A stretch of DNA of 8,764 bases, from assembly GCA_964645815.1 (NCBI GenBank), contig CAZYCR010000027.1, forward strand, positions 1 to 8,764, written 5' to 3'. Positions 1-5,783 of the stretch are shown piece after piece. Position 1 is the first letter of the stretch, and the number at the start of each line of letters is the position of its first letter. This stretch comes from JAHISC01 sp964645815. GTDB taxonomy: Bacteria; Patescibacteriota; Patescibacteriia; UBA9934. A program made the translations under genes and the position numbers. Under the pieces are notes generated by a model, which was given only the letters and a program-made list of their open reading frames with translations, ran no database searches and was not told the origin of the DNA.

Positions 1-225
1 TTTATAACCTTGTTCCTCCAAATAAGCTACGACCTCTAAATTTCCACCTTTTTCATTAGTATCACTAACTACTGGAAGATCTTGCTCTTCTACCACTGGC
101 TCAACTTCAAACGTCTCCGTTTGATCGAAGATTGATATCGCTAATAAAACAATATTAAAAATAAAAGAAAAACCGAGCAGGATGCTGACTGTAATCAACC
201 ATTTAGTTTTGTTTTGTTCTTGCAT
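1..225 (-). CDS. Hypothetical single-pass membrane protein, N-terminal part (truncated by window edge)
   Basis: Reading from the ATG at 225 back to position 1 gives 75 uninterrupted codons with no stop, so the gene continues out of the window. The protein starts with a short charged segment (MQEQNKTKWL), then a hydrophobic helix at about residues 10-32 (ITVSILLGFSFIFNIVLLAI). An acidic linker rich in Glu, Val and Pro follows (residues 37-55). This suggests an N-terminal membrane anchor holding an extracytoplasmic domain that lies beyond the window. The visible part matches no family I recognise. The start is supported by a perfect extended -10 box 8 nt upstream and by the absence of a better upstream start before the queA stop. 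Function is unknown. Confidence 0.75.
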   Translation of the reverse strand, partial: MQEQNKTKWLITVSILLGFSFIFNIVLLAISIFDQTETFEVEPVVEEQDLPVVSDTNEKGGNLEVVAYLEEQGYK

Positions 226-233
226 ATATGTTG

Positions 234-242
234 ATTATAACA
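234..242 (-). promoter_or_regulatory. Extended -10 promoter for the partial membrane-protein gene
   Basis: On the minus strand the sequence reads TGTTATAAT, a perfect extended -10 element with TATAAT at 239-234. No convincing -35 box is seen, which is normal for extended -10 promoters. The box ends 8 nt before the ATG at 225, so transcription would start at or within a few bases of the start codon (leaderless or nearly so). It lies directly after the queA stop codon. Confidence 0.6.
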
Positions 243-246
243 CAAA

Positions 247-1239
247 TCATCGAATAAACATGGCGTCGCCGAAAGAATAAAACCGATACTTTTCTTCGAC
301 CGCTGCCCTATAAGCAGCCATCACGTTTTCTCGGCCAGCAAAAGCGCTAATCATGACCAAAAGTGAAGACTTAGGCAAATGAAAATTAGTAATCATGGCG
401 TCCACTGCCTTAAATTTATAACCAGGAGAAATAAACAATTCCGTCTCCCCACTCCAGTTTCCACTAGTGAAGGCGCTTTCTAAAGCCCGGGTCGTAGTCG
501 TCCCAACAGCTATTCGGCGCTTGGCTAATTTTATCTTTTCAACAGTCTCCTCCGGGACTTCATAAAATTCGGAATGCATTTTGTGTTCCTCGATTGTTTC
601 TGTCTTAATTGGCCTAAAAGTTCCCAAACCAACGTGTAAAGTAACAAAAGCAGTTTCAACTCCCTTGTCATGCAGTTTTTTGAGTAGATCCTCAGTAAAA
701 TGAAAACCGGCTGTTGGCGCTGCTACTGAACCAAGGTGCTCGGCATAAACAGTCTGATACTTACTGCTGTTCACAGCATCAGCCTCAACATACGGTGGCA
801 GTGGAACTTCCCCATTTTCTTCAGCCAATTTAAAGACAACTGCGGGTTCAGCAGAAAAATCGATTGCCACTACACCATCATCTTCTTTTTTTACGATTTT
901 TGCCGACAACCCTCTAAACTCTAACTGATCACCAATTTTTAACTGCCGGCTTTTCTTAATCAAACATTGCCAAACTGAGCCAGTTGGACGCAATAAAAAA
1001 ACCTCGAACTCTTTGCCATGACAACTGGCTTTAAGTCGAGCTTTAAAAACTTTTGAATTATTCATGATCAAAAGATCGCCAGGACCAAGCTCATCGACAA
1101 TATCAAAAAAATGCTTATGTTCAATCTTTCCAGTTTCGCGATCTAAAACCAAAAGTCGCGAATGATCTCTTGGCTCAACCGGCTGTTGAGCGATCAAGTC
1201 TGCTGGCAGTTGATAATTGAATTCTTCAATCGATGTCAT
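247..1239 (-). CDS. queA: S-adenosylmethionine:tRNA ribosyltransferase-isomerase (QueA)
   Basis: QueA transfers and isomerises the ribosyl group of S-adenosylmethionine onto preQ1 at position 34 of tRNAs with a GUN anticodon, giving epoxyqueuosine in the cytoplasm. The 330-residue length is normal for the family, and hallmark blocks appear in order: RDHSRLLVLDRETG near the N-terminus, LPPY, YQTVYAEHLGSVAAPTAGFHF, LHVGLGTFRPI followed by HKMHSE, AVGTTTTRALES, NFHLPKSSLL, and the C-terminal YRFYSFGDAMFI. The gene looks intact. The ATG at 1239 has no Shine-Dalgarno sequence; a 9-bp GC-rich hairpin ends about 10 nt upstream, and a consensus promoter lies about 300 nt upstream (see the leader RNA). 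No tgt, queF or queG is nearby, so preQ1 may come from elsewhere in the genome or by salvage. That last point is inference. Confidence 0.96.
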   Translation of the reverse strand: MTSIEEFNYQLPADLIAQQPVEPRDHSRLLVLDRETGKIEHKHFFDIVDELGPGDLLIMNNSKVFKARLKASCHGKEFEVFLLRPTGSVWQCLIKKSRQLKIGDQLEFRGLSAKIVKKEDDGVVAIDFSAEPAVVFKLAEENGEVPLPPYVEADAVNSSKYQTVYAEHLGSVAAPTAGFHFTEDLLKKLHDKGVETAFVTLHVGLGTFRPIKTETIEEHKMHSEFYEVPEETVEKIKLAKRRIAVGTTTTRALESAFTSGNWSGETELFISPGYKFKAVDAMITNFHLPKSSLLVMISAFAGRENVMAAYRAAVEEKYRFYSFGDAMFIR

Positions 1240-1249
1240 AAATGGAGAA

Positions 1250-1275
1250 GCCGGCCTGCGTTGCCACAGGCCGGC
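1250..1275 (-). terminator. GC-rich hairpin just upstream of queA (possible terminator or translation-control hairpin)
   Basis: GCCGGCCTG at 1250-1258 and CAGGCCGGC at 1267-1275 form a perfect 9-bp stem with an 8-nt loop. On the minus strand it is followed by TTCTCCATTT and then the queA ATG. The U-tract is weak, so this could be a poor intrinsic terminator ending the upstream RNA, or a structure next to the ribosome landing site of queA. The hairpin itself is certain; its role is not. Confidence 0.5.
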
Positions 1276-1541
1276 CAGAAACGTGGGCCTAAAGTGAGAA
1301 AGGTTCTGGTAACGCCCAGGTACCGTGGATGAACCGCAAGGTCACATCAGCCCAGTCTCGCTTGAGCATCGACGTCGACGCCTAGGCGCAAGACAGCCTC
1401 TTAGCACCACCCGAATCGCTTCGTTGCCCTTGCAATTTCGCAACTGACGATCTCGCCACGTTCGAGGACGACGAGGAACCCCGAACGCAACGGCAGTGCC
1501 GAACGTTCACCCGTGCACCCCGCACAGGATACAGAAGTAGT
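1250..1541 (-). ncRNA. Structured RNA ahead of queA: about 290-nt leader or independent ncRNA
   Basis: A consensus-like promoter (next entry) predicts a transcript starting at about 1541-1538 and running to queA. The segment is visibly GC-richer than the flanking genes and carries no convincing ORF. It folds locally: GAACG/CGTTC (1483-1487 with 1504-1508) encloses CGGC/GCCG (1491-1494 with 1498-1501), and GTCTTGC/GCGAGAC pairs 1394-1388 with 1361-1355 (7 bp, one G-U). Two adjacent perfect 10-bp palindromes sit inside the latter (1369-1388), and the terminal 9-bp GC hairpin is at 1250-1275. No preQ1 riboswitch core, tmRNA, RNase P or SRP hallmark was found. It may be a long 5' leader of queA or a separate small RNA that reads through weakly. 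Confidence 0.5.
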
Positions 1542-1544
1542 GAA

Positions 1545-1573
1545 ATTACACCACACCTGGCGAAAATTGTCAA
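1545..1573 (-). promoter_or_regulatory. Promoter TTGACA-N17-TGTAAT for the queA leader RNA
   Basis: On the minus strand, TTGACA at 1573-1568 is followed by a 17-bp spacer and TGTAAT at 1550-1545. The -35 is perfect, the spacing is optimal and the -10 has one mismatch. It begins just after the U-tract of the upstream RNA's terminator, so termination and a new start are back to back. Confidence 0.75.
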
Positions 1574-1579
1574 GATTGA

Positions 1580-1626
1580 GAAAAAAACAAAGCACCCCCC
1601 TCACCAGCCGAAGCAAATGAGGGGGG
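1580..1626 (-). terminator. Strong intrinsic terminator of the 460-nt RNA
   Basis: CCCCCCTCA and TGAGGGGGG (1595-1603 with 1618-1626) form a perfect 9-bp stem with a UUCG-containing apical part. On the minus strand it is followed by TGCTTTG and a run of seven T (to about 1581). This is a classical Rho-independent terminator for minus-strand transcription. Confidence 0.9.
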
Positions 1627-2041
1627 CGAGACACGTGTAGGAAGTGTCTGATGTCCTTGAGGTGCAGCAAGCTGCTAAGGGTCAGTCCAACCCTTCCTCG
1701 TGATACCCACCTACTTCCTGTTAAGTGGATATCGGACGTTCGAGACCAAGGTTGCCCGTGGCCATAACCCGAGGTGACTAGCTCTCGGGTCTCTTGTAGA
1801 TAATGACGGTAACCCCTACCGTCTCGGGCGAGCCACGTTATCCTTGAGTTGCGAATTGAATCGCTGAAGCCTTTACCTGGGCTTCCTCATGTCACTCTGC
1901 AAAGCTCGGCTGCAGAGTGACGGATTCATGTTGGCACTCTTGTTAGGAGCACCGGAAACCGGGTGGTAAAACCGATTCCTTCTTACTCCCTGCCGAAGCA
2001 GGGTATCTCGCTCATGGGCATTACTGCCTCATGTTCGAGAT
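1580..2041 (-). ncRNA. Candidate novel large structured ncRNA, about 460 nt
   Basis: A consensus promoter at 2074-2046 and a strong terminator at 1626-1580 define a discrete minus-strand transcript with no credible ORF. It is packed with stems: ATCTCG/CGAGAT (2041-2036 with 2010-2005) closing an inner CATG/GGC hairpin; CCCTGC-UUCG-GCAGGG (2003-1988); an 11-bp perfect stem (1921-1911 with 1901-1891); GACGGTA/TACCGTC (1823-1817 with 1811-1805), inside GATAA/TTATC; GAGACC/GGTCTC (1793-1788 with 1747-1742) around CCCGAG/CTCGGG; a 9-bp stem (1733-1725 with 1710-1702, one G-U); AAGGGT/ACCCTT; and AGACAC/GTGTCT (1649-1644 with 1634-1629). Two hairpin loops are complementary over 7 nt. I looked for tmRNA, RNase P, SRP, 6S and intron signatures and found none. 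It may be an unclassified ornate RNA; function unknown. Confidence 0.8.
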
Positions 2042-2045
2042 AAAT

Positions 2046-2074
2046 ACTATAACATAAAAATAAACTTTTGTCAA
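2046..2074 (-). promoter_or_regulatory. Consensus promoter TTGACA-N17-TATAGT of the 460-nt RNA
   Basis: On the minus strand, TTGACA (2074-2069), a 17-bp spacer ending in TGT, and TATAGT (2051-2046) give a near-perfect promoter with an added extended -10 TG. The predicted start is near 2041, exactly where the first stem of the RNA begins. Confidence 0.88.
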
Positions 2075-2079
2075 GTGCT

Positions 2080-2170
2080 AAAAGTCCTGAATAACAAAAT
2101 AATTAGCTAATTTTAGCCAATTTTTGTAAATAATATTAAAATTTACCTAAAAAACAAACAATTGTACGGT
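2080..2170. other. AT-rich spacer
   Basis: This stretch is strongly AT-rich, with short A and T runs, between the RNA promoter and the hairpin-rich region. No ORF or clear regulatory site was recognised. Its AT richness may act as an upstream element for the adjacent strong promoter; that is inference. Confidence 0.4.
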
Positions 2171-2700
2171 TCACTTCAATCGGGCGGGACGATTCGATTG
2201 GGCGGGTCACAGACCCGCCCTACGTTATCACCCGCGAACTCGAGGCACCGCGACAAATCATTTCGTGCGTATGTCTTCTCGTCCGCCTTCCGAGCACGAC
2301 TCAAGCTACTTTGACAGTGATGAACGGTTTTGGATCAGCTAAGGCTGATGCAAAATGGCGAGGACGGTTCGAGCCGATAAAACAAACGAACTCAAGGTGA
2401 GTGCAGTTTTCTGGCGACGTTCCGCAGCCAAGTGAATAACTGTCATAAGTAGCTGAGGCGAGCACAGGCAGCGGACTGGCATTTCTTTCCACCATTTCTT
2501 TTTGCCTTAAAAGAAATGGTGTCTGGAGGTCTGGAGGACGAAGTGCCTCCAGGAGTGAATCAAAAGAAACAATTCGAAAGATCCCTCGACTCACTTCGTT
2601 CGCTCTCTTCGAGCCTGAGCCTCAGAGCCGAAGACGGGGTGGTGAAAGTGAGTGGGCCAGGCGGGTTGCACCAATCAGACGTATGGCAATACGCCCCTAC
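2171..2700. repeat. Hairpin-rich non-coding intergenic region with short repeats
   Basis: No protein gene is supported here. A direct repeat TTC(A/G)AT(C/T)GGGCGGG occurs at 2175-2188 and 2193-2206. It leads into an 8-bp hairpin GGGCGGGT/ACCCGCCC (2200-2207 with 2213-2220) followed by TACG. Further hairpins are TTTTG-x-ATCAGC/GCTGAT-x-CAAAA (2328-2355), a perfect 13-bp stem CACCATTTCTTTT/AAAAGAAATGGTG (2490-2521), CTGGAGG/CCTCCAG (2531-2552, preceded by a tandem GTCTGGAG pair), TCTTCG/CGAAGA enclosing CTGAG/CTCAG (2606-2634), and CGTAT/ATACG (2680-2693). The region ends in CGCCCCTAC, resembling the CCGCCCTAC at the other end (2216-2223). This looks like an accumulation of palindromic intergenic elements, or possibly a further structured RNA. 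Confidence 0.55.
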
Positions 2701-3473
2701 GGCTTGCTCACAAAAATAACCACCTTGGCTCCAGTAGCCGGACTGCCATCATTCCAGTCCCCCATTGCTGCCATAATCGTGGCAATATTATACACATAAT
2801 TCTCCCCATTGCGCGTCCCCGGGTCGTTGGTAATAAAACTGTCCGCCGTATACCCTTTAATAACCAGCATGTGGTAAAGCGGCCCTTCACCGGTGAAATT
2901 TGGATTTCCCAATTCGCGCCCGGCCGCCGGAACAATAACTGGCCGTCCGGCAGCGACTTCAGCCTTGATTTGTTCAACGGTTGGATTTTGAAGCACCTCA
3001 GCTTCTAATCCATAATAAGCTTCAATGAAGCTGGCAGTCTCTTCGGCTGTTGTATCCAAATACGTGCCCAAATAATCTTCTTCAAATGCTATTGCTTCCA
3101 AAAGCGCAGTGTTTGCTTCGATGGCATCAATTTTACCCTCTGGTTTGCCAAAATAATATTCGGCTACCATATATGCACTCGCTTCTTCACAAAGTTCTTG
3201 GTATGGCAAATCCCAATTCGACTCAGGAGCCTGAGAAGTAAAAGGCACAGCCAAATTGATTTCAGGTTTAATCGCCGAGAGAACTGGCGCTGTCTCGTCT
3301 GGCTCAACTTCGTCAATTTCTATGGTTGCACTATCCTCTGTGTCCTCAATAATTTCAATATAACTGACAGCCGGTAAATCTGAGGTTTGGTAATCTGGCC
3401 GACTCCACCAATAAAAAGCCAAGGCGAGGAAAATCGCTGCAATCGCTAAAAAAATTATCACTCTTTTGTGCAT
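2697..3473 (-). CDS. Membrane-anchored C39-like cysteine peptidase domain protein
   Basis: The protein starts with an N-terminal transmembrane anchor (HKRVIIFLAIAAIFLALAF), then an acidic linker (about residues 30-65), then a papain-like fold of the Peptidase_C39_2 type. The core begins VPFTSQAPESNWDLPY and is followed by ELCEEAS with the likely catalytic Cys at about residue 95. YHMLVIKGY carries the likely catalytic His (about 201), and TNDPGTRNG the Asn/Asp (about 216-217). The Gln of FTSQAP is placed to form the oxyanion hole. The domain should lie outside the cytoplasm; its substrate is unknown. I chose the ATG at 3473 because it sits directly before the membrane helix. In-frame ATGs at 3503 and 3521 are possible but would add a tail overlapping the upstream gene further. 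With the chosen start it overlaps that gene by 16 nt. The stop codon lies inside the GTAGGGGCG intergenic motif. Confidence 0.85.
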   Translation of the reverse strand: MHKRVIIFLAIAAIFLALAFYWWSRPDYQTSDLPAVSYIEIIEDTEDSATIEIDEVEPDETAPVLSAIKPEINLAVPFTSQAPESNWDLPYQELCEEASAYMVAEYYFGKPEGKIDAIEANTALLEAIAFEEDYLGTYLDTTAEETASFIEAYYGLEAEVLQNPTVEQIKAEVAAGRPVIVPAAGRELGNPNFTGEGPLYHMLVIKGYTADSFITNDPGTRNGENYVYNIATIMAAMGDWNDGSPATGAKVVIFVSKP

Positions 3474-3790
3474 ACTCCGGTACTTTGAATAAAATCCGTG
3501 CATTGGTAACCGTCTGGACATTCAGCACTCTGTCTACACTCGCACTGCGAAAGACAAATGTCAATACAAGCTTCCCCCGATCCTCGACAAGCTGAAGCGC
3601 AACTATTCCAGGTCCCACCAGCCTCTTCGCAGACAGCCTGACTCATAACTACCACTGAATTTGAATCTGGATTGAAATAATCAAATAATGCCAAAACAAT
3701 GGCAATAAAAACTACGGCAAGAAAAAGCCAGCCATGCCAACTCTGATATTTTACTTGACGGTTTGGTTTTAGAACGCCAAACATAATCAT
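3458..3790 (-). CDS. Small membrane-anchored Cys-rich protein
   Basis: This 110-residue protein has a cytoplasmic start, one transmembrane helix (about residues 20-41, WLFLAVVFIAIVLALF) and a short outer domain with ten cysteines. Their order is C-(x)-SC-x3-C-x6-C-x3-C-x3-C-x-C, then ECPDGYQC and a final VC near the C-terminus. The even count and secreted position suggest disulfide bonds or metal binding. The TWNSCASACRG and CPDGYQC pattern resembles small Cys-rich domains I associate with CPR genomes, but I cannot name the family. Its ATG overlaps the stop of the upstream nuclease gene (ATGA), pointing to translational coupling, and its end overlaps the C39-like gene. Function is unknown; a binding or adhesion role, or a partner or substrate of the neighbouring peptidase, would be guesses. 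Confidence 0.8.
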   Translation of the reverse strand: MIMFGVLKPNRQVKYQSWHGWLFLAVVFIAIVLALFDYFNPDSNSVVVMSQAVCEEAGGTWNSCASACRGSGEACIDICLSQCECRQSAECPDGYQCTDFIQSTGVCTKE

Positions 3791-5172
3791 GATTCAACGG
3801 CCCAATTGCGGACAAACCAGGTAGCGCGGACGTCATCTTCATTATAATTGACGATGTCTTGCAAGACATCTCTGTCGTTATTTTTCAACCACTCCTCATA
3901 CCAAAGCACCGAATCTAAACCTGAGGCATCATTGATCCGCCACTTAAATCCCAAAAACTTAGCAATATCTTTCAGTGAATAAAATGACATTGGGAAAATA
4001 ACTTTACTGCGCATGGCAGACAGTAAATCAATCATTTGGTTATTGATCATTTTAATTGCTTCTTCCGGTGCTCCGTATTTTTCTATCAAACGACGAAAAA
4101 CATCTACTTCATACCAGCCGTAGTGATAAATATTTGCTGTTGGATACTTGGAAATAAATTCTACAAACTGCCACCAGGCTTTTTCTTCACTTTCCGGACG
4201 CTCAGCTAAAAATGGATGATAAGTCTCAACTCCGCCTTCCACCAACAAAACACCAAAAAGATAATCACTGTTATGCAAGGGATCACTTTCAACATCAACC
4301 ACCAACACCGGACCGTGCTCTTCTGGAAGCTCCAACTGGCCTAATCGAACTACTTTGTTATCAGTCATGGCAATTGCCTGCTGCTGCAAAAGATAAAGTC
4401 GATCAAGGCTCATGCCATTAACAGCTTTTAAGTTTTCTATCGGCGCTTCAGCCAACTCTGTTACTGAAGTTATTCCGGCGCGCATCAGAAGATCAACTTC
4501 ACTACGCCAGATTCGATTCAAGCGTGACAGATCATCACACTCATTTGCCTCGAGCTCGCATTCAGAAAAATATGGCGACTGTTTACAGCCCGAGGTCAAA
4601 AAGTGAGCTTCTTTTTCTCCATTCAAGATCGCCTCAATGGCATCAAGCGTGAGGTGGAATTGCGTATCAAAATCTTCCAACAAATAACTCTCAACATAAC
4701 CATCGGCGTGCAAAACATAACCCATAACCGGTTCGTGTCCCTGTAGACGTCCTAAAATTTTGGCATAAAAAAGCCCTTGAAATTTATATTCATCTTTTAG
4801 ATGACGTGAGCGCTTAATGTCGCAGGCAACGTAATAATAGTCGCCAAAACGCGACTTACCTTCCACTCGTTCCAAAATATCTGGCCGACCAACCCAATTT
4901 TCATGAACTAGTACTCCTTTATAAATTGTCTCTGCGCCCTTTTTCATGAGTTCCAATGTTTCTTGAGCCGCTTCGTCAATATCATCAGAAGTAACTTCAA
5001 CATAATCACGGTCGGTTAAAAGCGCCCGTTCATGTTCGGAAAGTAAGCCATCATCTTGGATTTTTTCTAGTAAATTTTCGCGCAAACTTTCATTTCGCTC
5101 TAGCTCTCTAGAAATCCAAGAAGGACATTTTAAATACTTGTAAAATGTTTGATCAGTAATCCGTGGTTTCAT
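3787..5172 (-). CDS. TM0106-type RecB-like nuclease with RNase H-like exonuclease domain
   Basis: This 461-residue protein carries three parts. Residues about 1-215 are a RecB/Cas4-like PD-(D/E)xK nuclease: GRPDIL with D98, then CDIKRS with D118 and K120. Cysteines C16, C196, C205 and C212 are spaced as in Cas4/AddB-type iron-sulfur nucleases. Residues about 222-270 look like a helix-hairpin-helix module (GITSVTELAEAPIENL then VNGMS). The C-terminal part is a YprB-like DEDD exonuclease: VVDVES (D293, E295), YHYGWYEVD (about 349-357), MIDLL, SLKDIAKFLGF, and YNEDD near 443-447. This matches the TM0106 family of putative nucleases, presumably acting on DNA in repair or recombination; the substrate is not established. 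It heads an overlapping three-gene set. The start is supported by a -10 box 9 nt upstream. A Cas4 role is unlikely because no CRISPR or cas gene is present here. Confidence 0.88.
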   Translation of the reverse strand: MKPRITDQTFYKYLKCPSWISRELERNESLRENLLEKIQDDGLLSEHERALLTDRDYVEVTSDDIDEAAQETLELMKKGAETIYKGVLVHENWVGRPDILERVEGKSRFGDYYYVACDIKRSRHLKDEYKFQGLFYAKILGRLQGHEPVMGYVLHADGYVESYLLEDFDTQFHLTLDAIEAILNGEKEAHFLTSGCKQSPYFSECELEANECDDLSRLNRIWRSEVDLLMRAGITSVTELAEAPIENLKAVNGMSLDRLYLLQQQAIAMTDNKVVRLGQLELPEEHGPVLVVDVESDPLHNSDYLFGVLLVEGGVETYHPFLAERPESEEKAWWQFVEFISKYPTANIYHYGWYEVDVFRRLIEKYGAPEEAIKMINNQMIDLLSAMRSKVIFPMSFYSLKDIAKFLGFKWRINDASGLDSVLWYEEWLKNNDRDVLQDIVNYNEDDVRATWFVRNWAVES

Positions 5173-5181
5173 GTACTTTGT

Positions 5182-5210
5182 ATTGTATCAAAAATAACTA
5201 ATTGGGTCAG
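5182..5210 (-). promoter_or_regulatory. Promoter of the nuclease operon, close to the start codon
   Basis: On the minus strand an extended -10 TGATACAAT (TACAAT at 5187-5182) lies 17 bp downstream of CTGACC, a partial -35. The -10 ends 9 nt before the ATG at 5172, leaving room for only a few leader bases, and no Shine-Dalgarno sequence is present. The message is probably leaderless. Confidence 0.6.
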
Positions 5211-5229
5211 CAGATAAGTGCTTATTTGG

Positions 5230-5271
5230 TAAAAATAAAATTGCACGAACTCTTCTCTAAATTCGTGCAAT
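5230..5271 (-). terminator. Intrinsic terminator of the cyclophilin operon
   Basis: ATTGCACGAA (5240-5249) and TTCGTGCAAT (5262-5271) form a perfect 10-bp stem with a 12-nt loop. On the minus strand it is followed by TTTATTTTTA. It starts six bases after the cyclophilin stop codon and separates this operon from the nuclease promoter. Confidence 0.88.
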
Positions 5272-5276
5272 CTTTA

Positions 5277-5780
5277 CTATTCTATCGTTACTTTTGTCAT
5301 TGCGTCACCAATTTGGATCTGGTCGACCACATCCATACCTTCTGTAACCCGGCCAAAGATTGTATAAAGTTTTGGCAGCTGTGGTACATCATCGAGCATA
5401 ATGAAGAATTGACTGCCATTAGTATTTGGCCCGCGATTAGCCATCGCCACAATACCACGCTCGTAAGTATAATCATCAGCCAGCTCGTCTTCGAAAGTAT
5501 AACCTGGACCGCCGGTACCGTTACCGTTTGGATCGCCACCTTGAATCACAAAACCTTCTTCACGACGATGAAAAGTGAGCCCGTCATAGAAACCATCATT
5601 CACTAATTTCTCAAAATTGCCCGCAGCCAACGGCGCAGTCTCCTCAAAAAGCTCAATCACGATATCCCCCTTCTCTGTCTCAATGCGAACATGTTTCATA
5701 GAATTACTTTCATCTGGAGCACAACCTGCCCCAAGAGTTAACAAACAAAATATAGCAGTAATAACAATTCCTTTTTTCAT
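5277..5780 (-). CDS. Secreted cyclophilin-type peptidyl-prolyl cis-trans isomerase (probable lipoprotein)
   Basis: The 167-residue protein has an N-terminal signal segment (KKGIVITAIFCLLTLGAGC) with a lipobox-like LGAGC, so Cys20 may be lipidated. The cyclophilin domain starts near residue 29. It shows TFHR (catalytic Arg72, equivalent to Arg55 of human CypA), FVIQGGDPNGNGTGG, GYTFEDEL, MANRGPNTNGSQFFI and IFGRV. The usual WLDGKH segment before the last motif is LPKLYT, so the Trp and His of the canonical pocket are replaced; bacterial cyclophilins often vary here. The role is prolyl isomerisation during folding of extracytoplasmic proteins. An AAGG ribosome site lies 6 nt before the ATG, and the upstream gene stops 3 nt before it, so the two are co-transcribed. 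Confidence 0.93.
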   Translation of the reverse strand: MKKGIVITAIFCLLTLGAGCAPDESNSMKHVRIETEKGDIVIELFEETAPLAAGNFEKLVNDGFYDGLTFHRREEGFVIQGGDPNGNGTGGPGYTFEDELADDYTYERGIVAMANRGPNTNGSQFFIMLDDVPQLPKLYTIFGRVTEGMDVVDQIQIGDAMTKVTIE

Positions 5781-5783
5781 AAA

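Noticed and set aside
1250..1541. preQ1 riboswitch ahead of queA
   Set aside because: The segment is much longer than preQ1 classes and no short pseudoknot core with an A-rich tail was seen near the start codon.
1382..1670. Small minus-strand ORFs of 63 and 89 codons
   Set aside because: They overlap each other, cross the terminator and a promoter of the structured RNAs, and encode low-complexity, Cys/Arg/Ser-rich sequence with no ribosome site.
1580..2041. tmRNA, RNase P RNA, SRP RNA or 6S RNA
   Set aside because: No tRNA-like acceptor with TTC loop and CCA, no GAGGAAAGTCC or ACAGAA-type RNase P blocks, no GGAAGGAAGCAGCC SRP loop, and too long and branched for 6S. The same checks were negative for the RNAs at 1250-1541 and 6851-7086.
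1580..2041. Group I or group II intron
   Set aside because: No domain V-like AGC...GTTC hairpin, no group I core blocks, no split exon, and the unit has its own promoter and terminator.
2490..2521. Intrinsic terminator for the C39-like gene
   Set aside because: The 13-bp stem is strong but is not followed by a T-run on either strand and lies about 180 bases beyond the stop codon.
2301..2594. 97-codon minus-strand ORF in the hairpin-rich region
   Set aside because: It runs through two hairpins, has no ribosome site or promoter, and reads as non-coding. If identical copies occur elsewhere it is more likely part of a repeated element than a gene.
3787..5172. Cas4 and a CRISPR locus
   Set aside because: The nuclease carries an RNase H-like exonuclease domain typical of the TM0106 family, and no repeat-spacer array or other cas gene is in the window.
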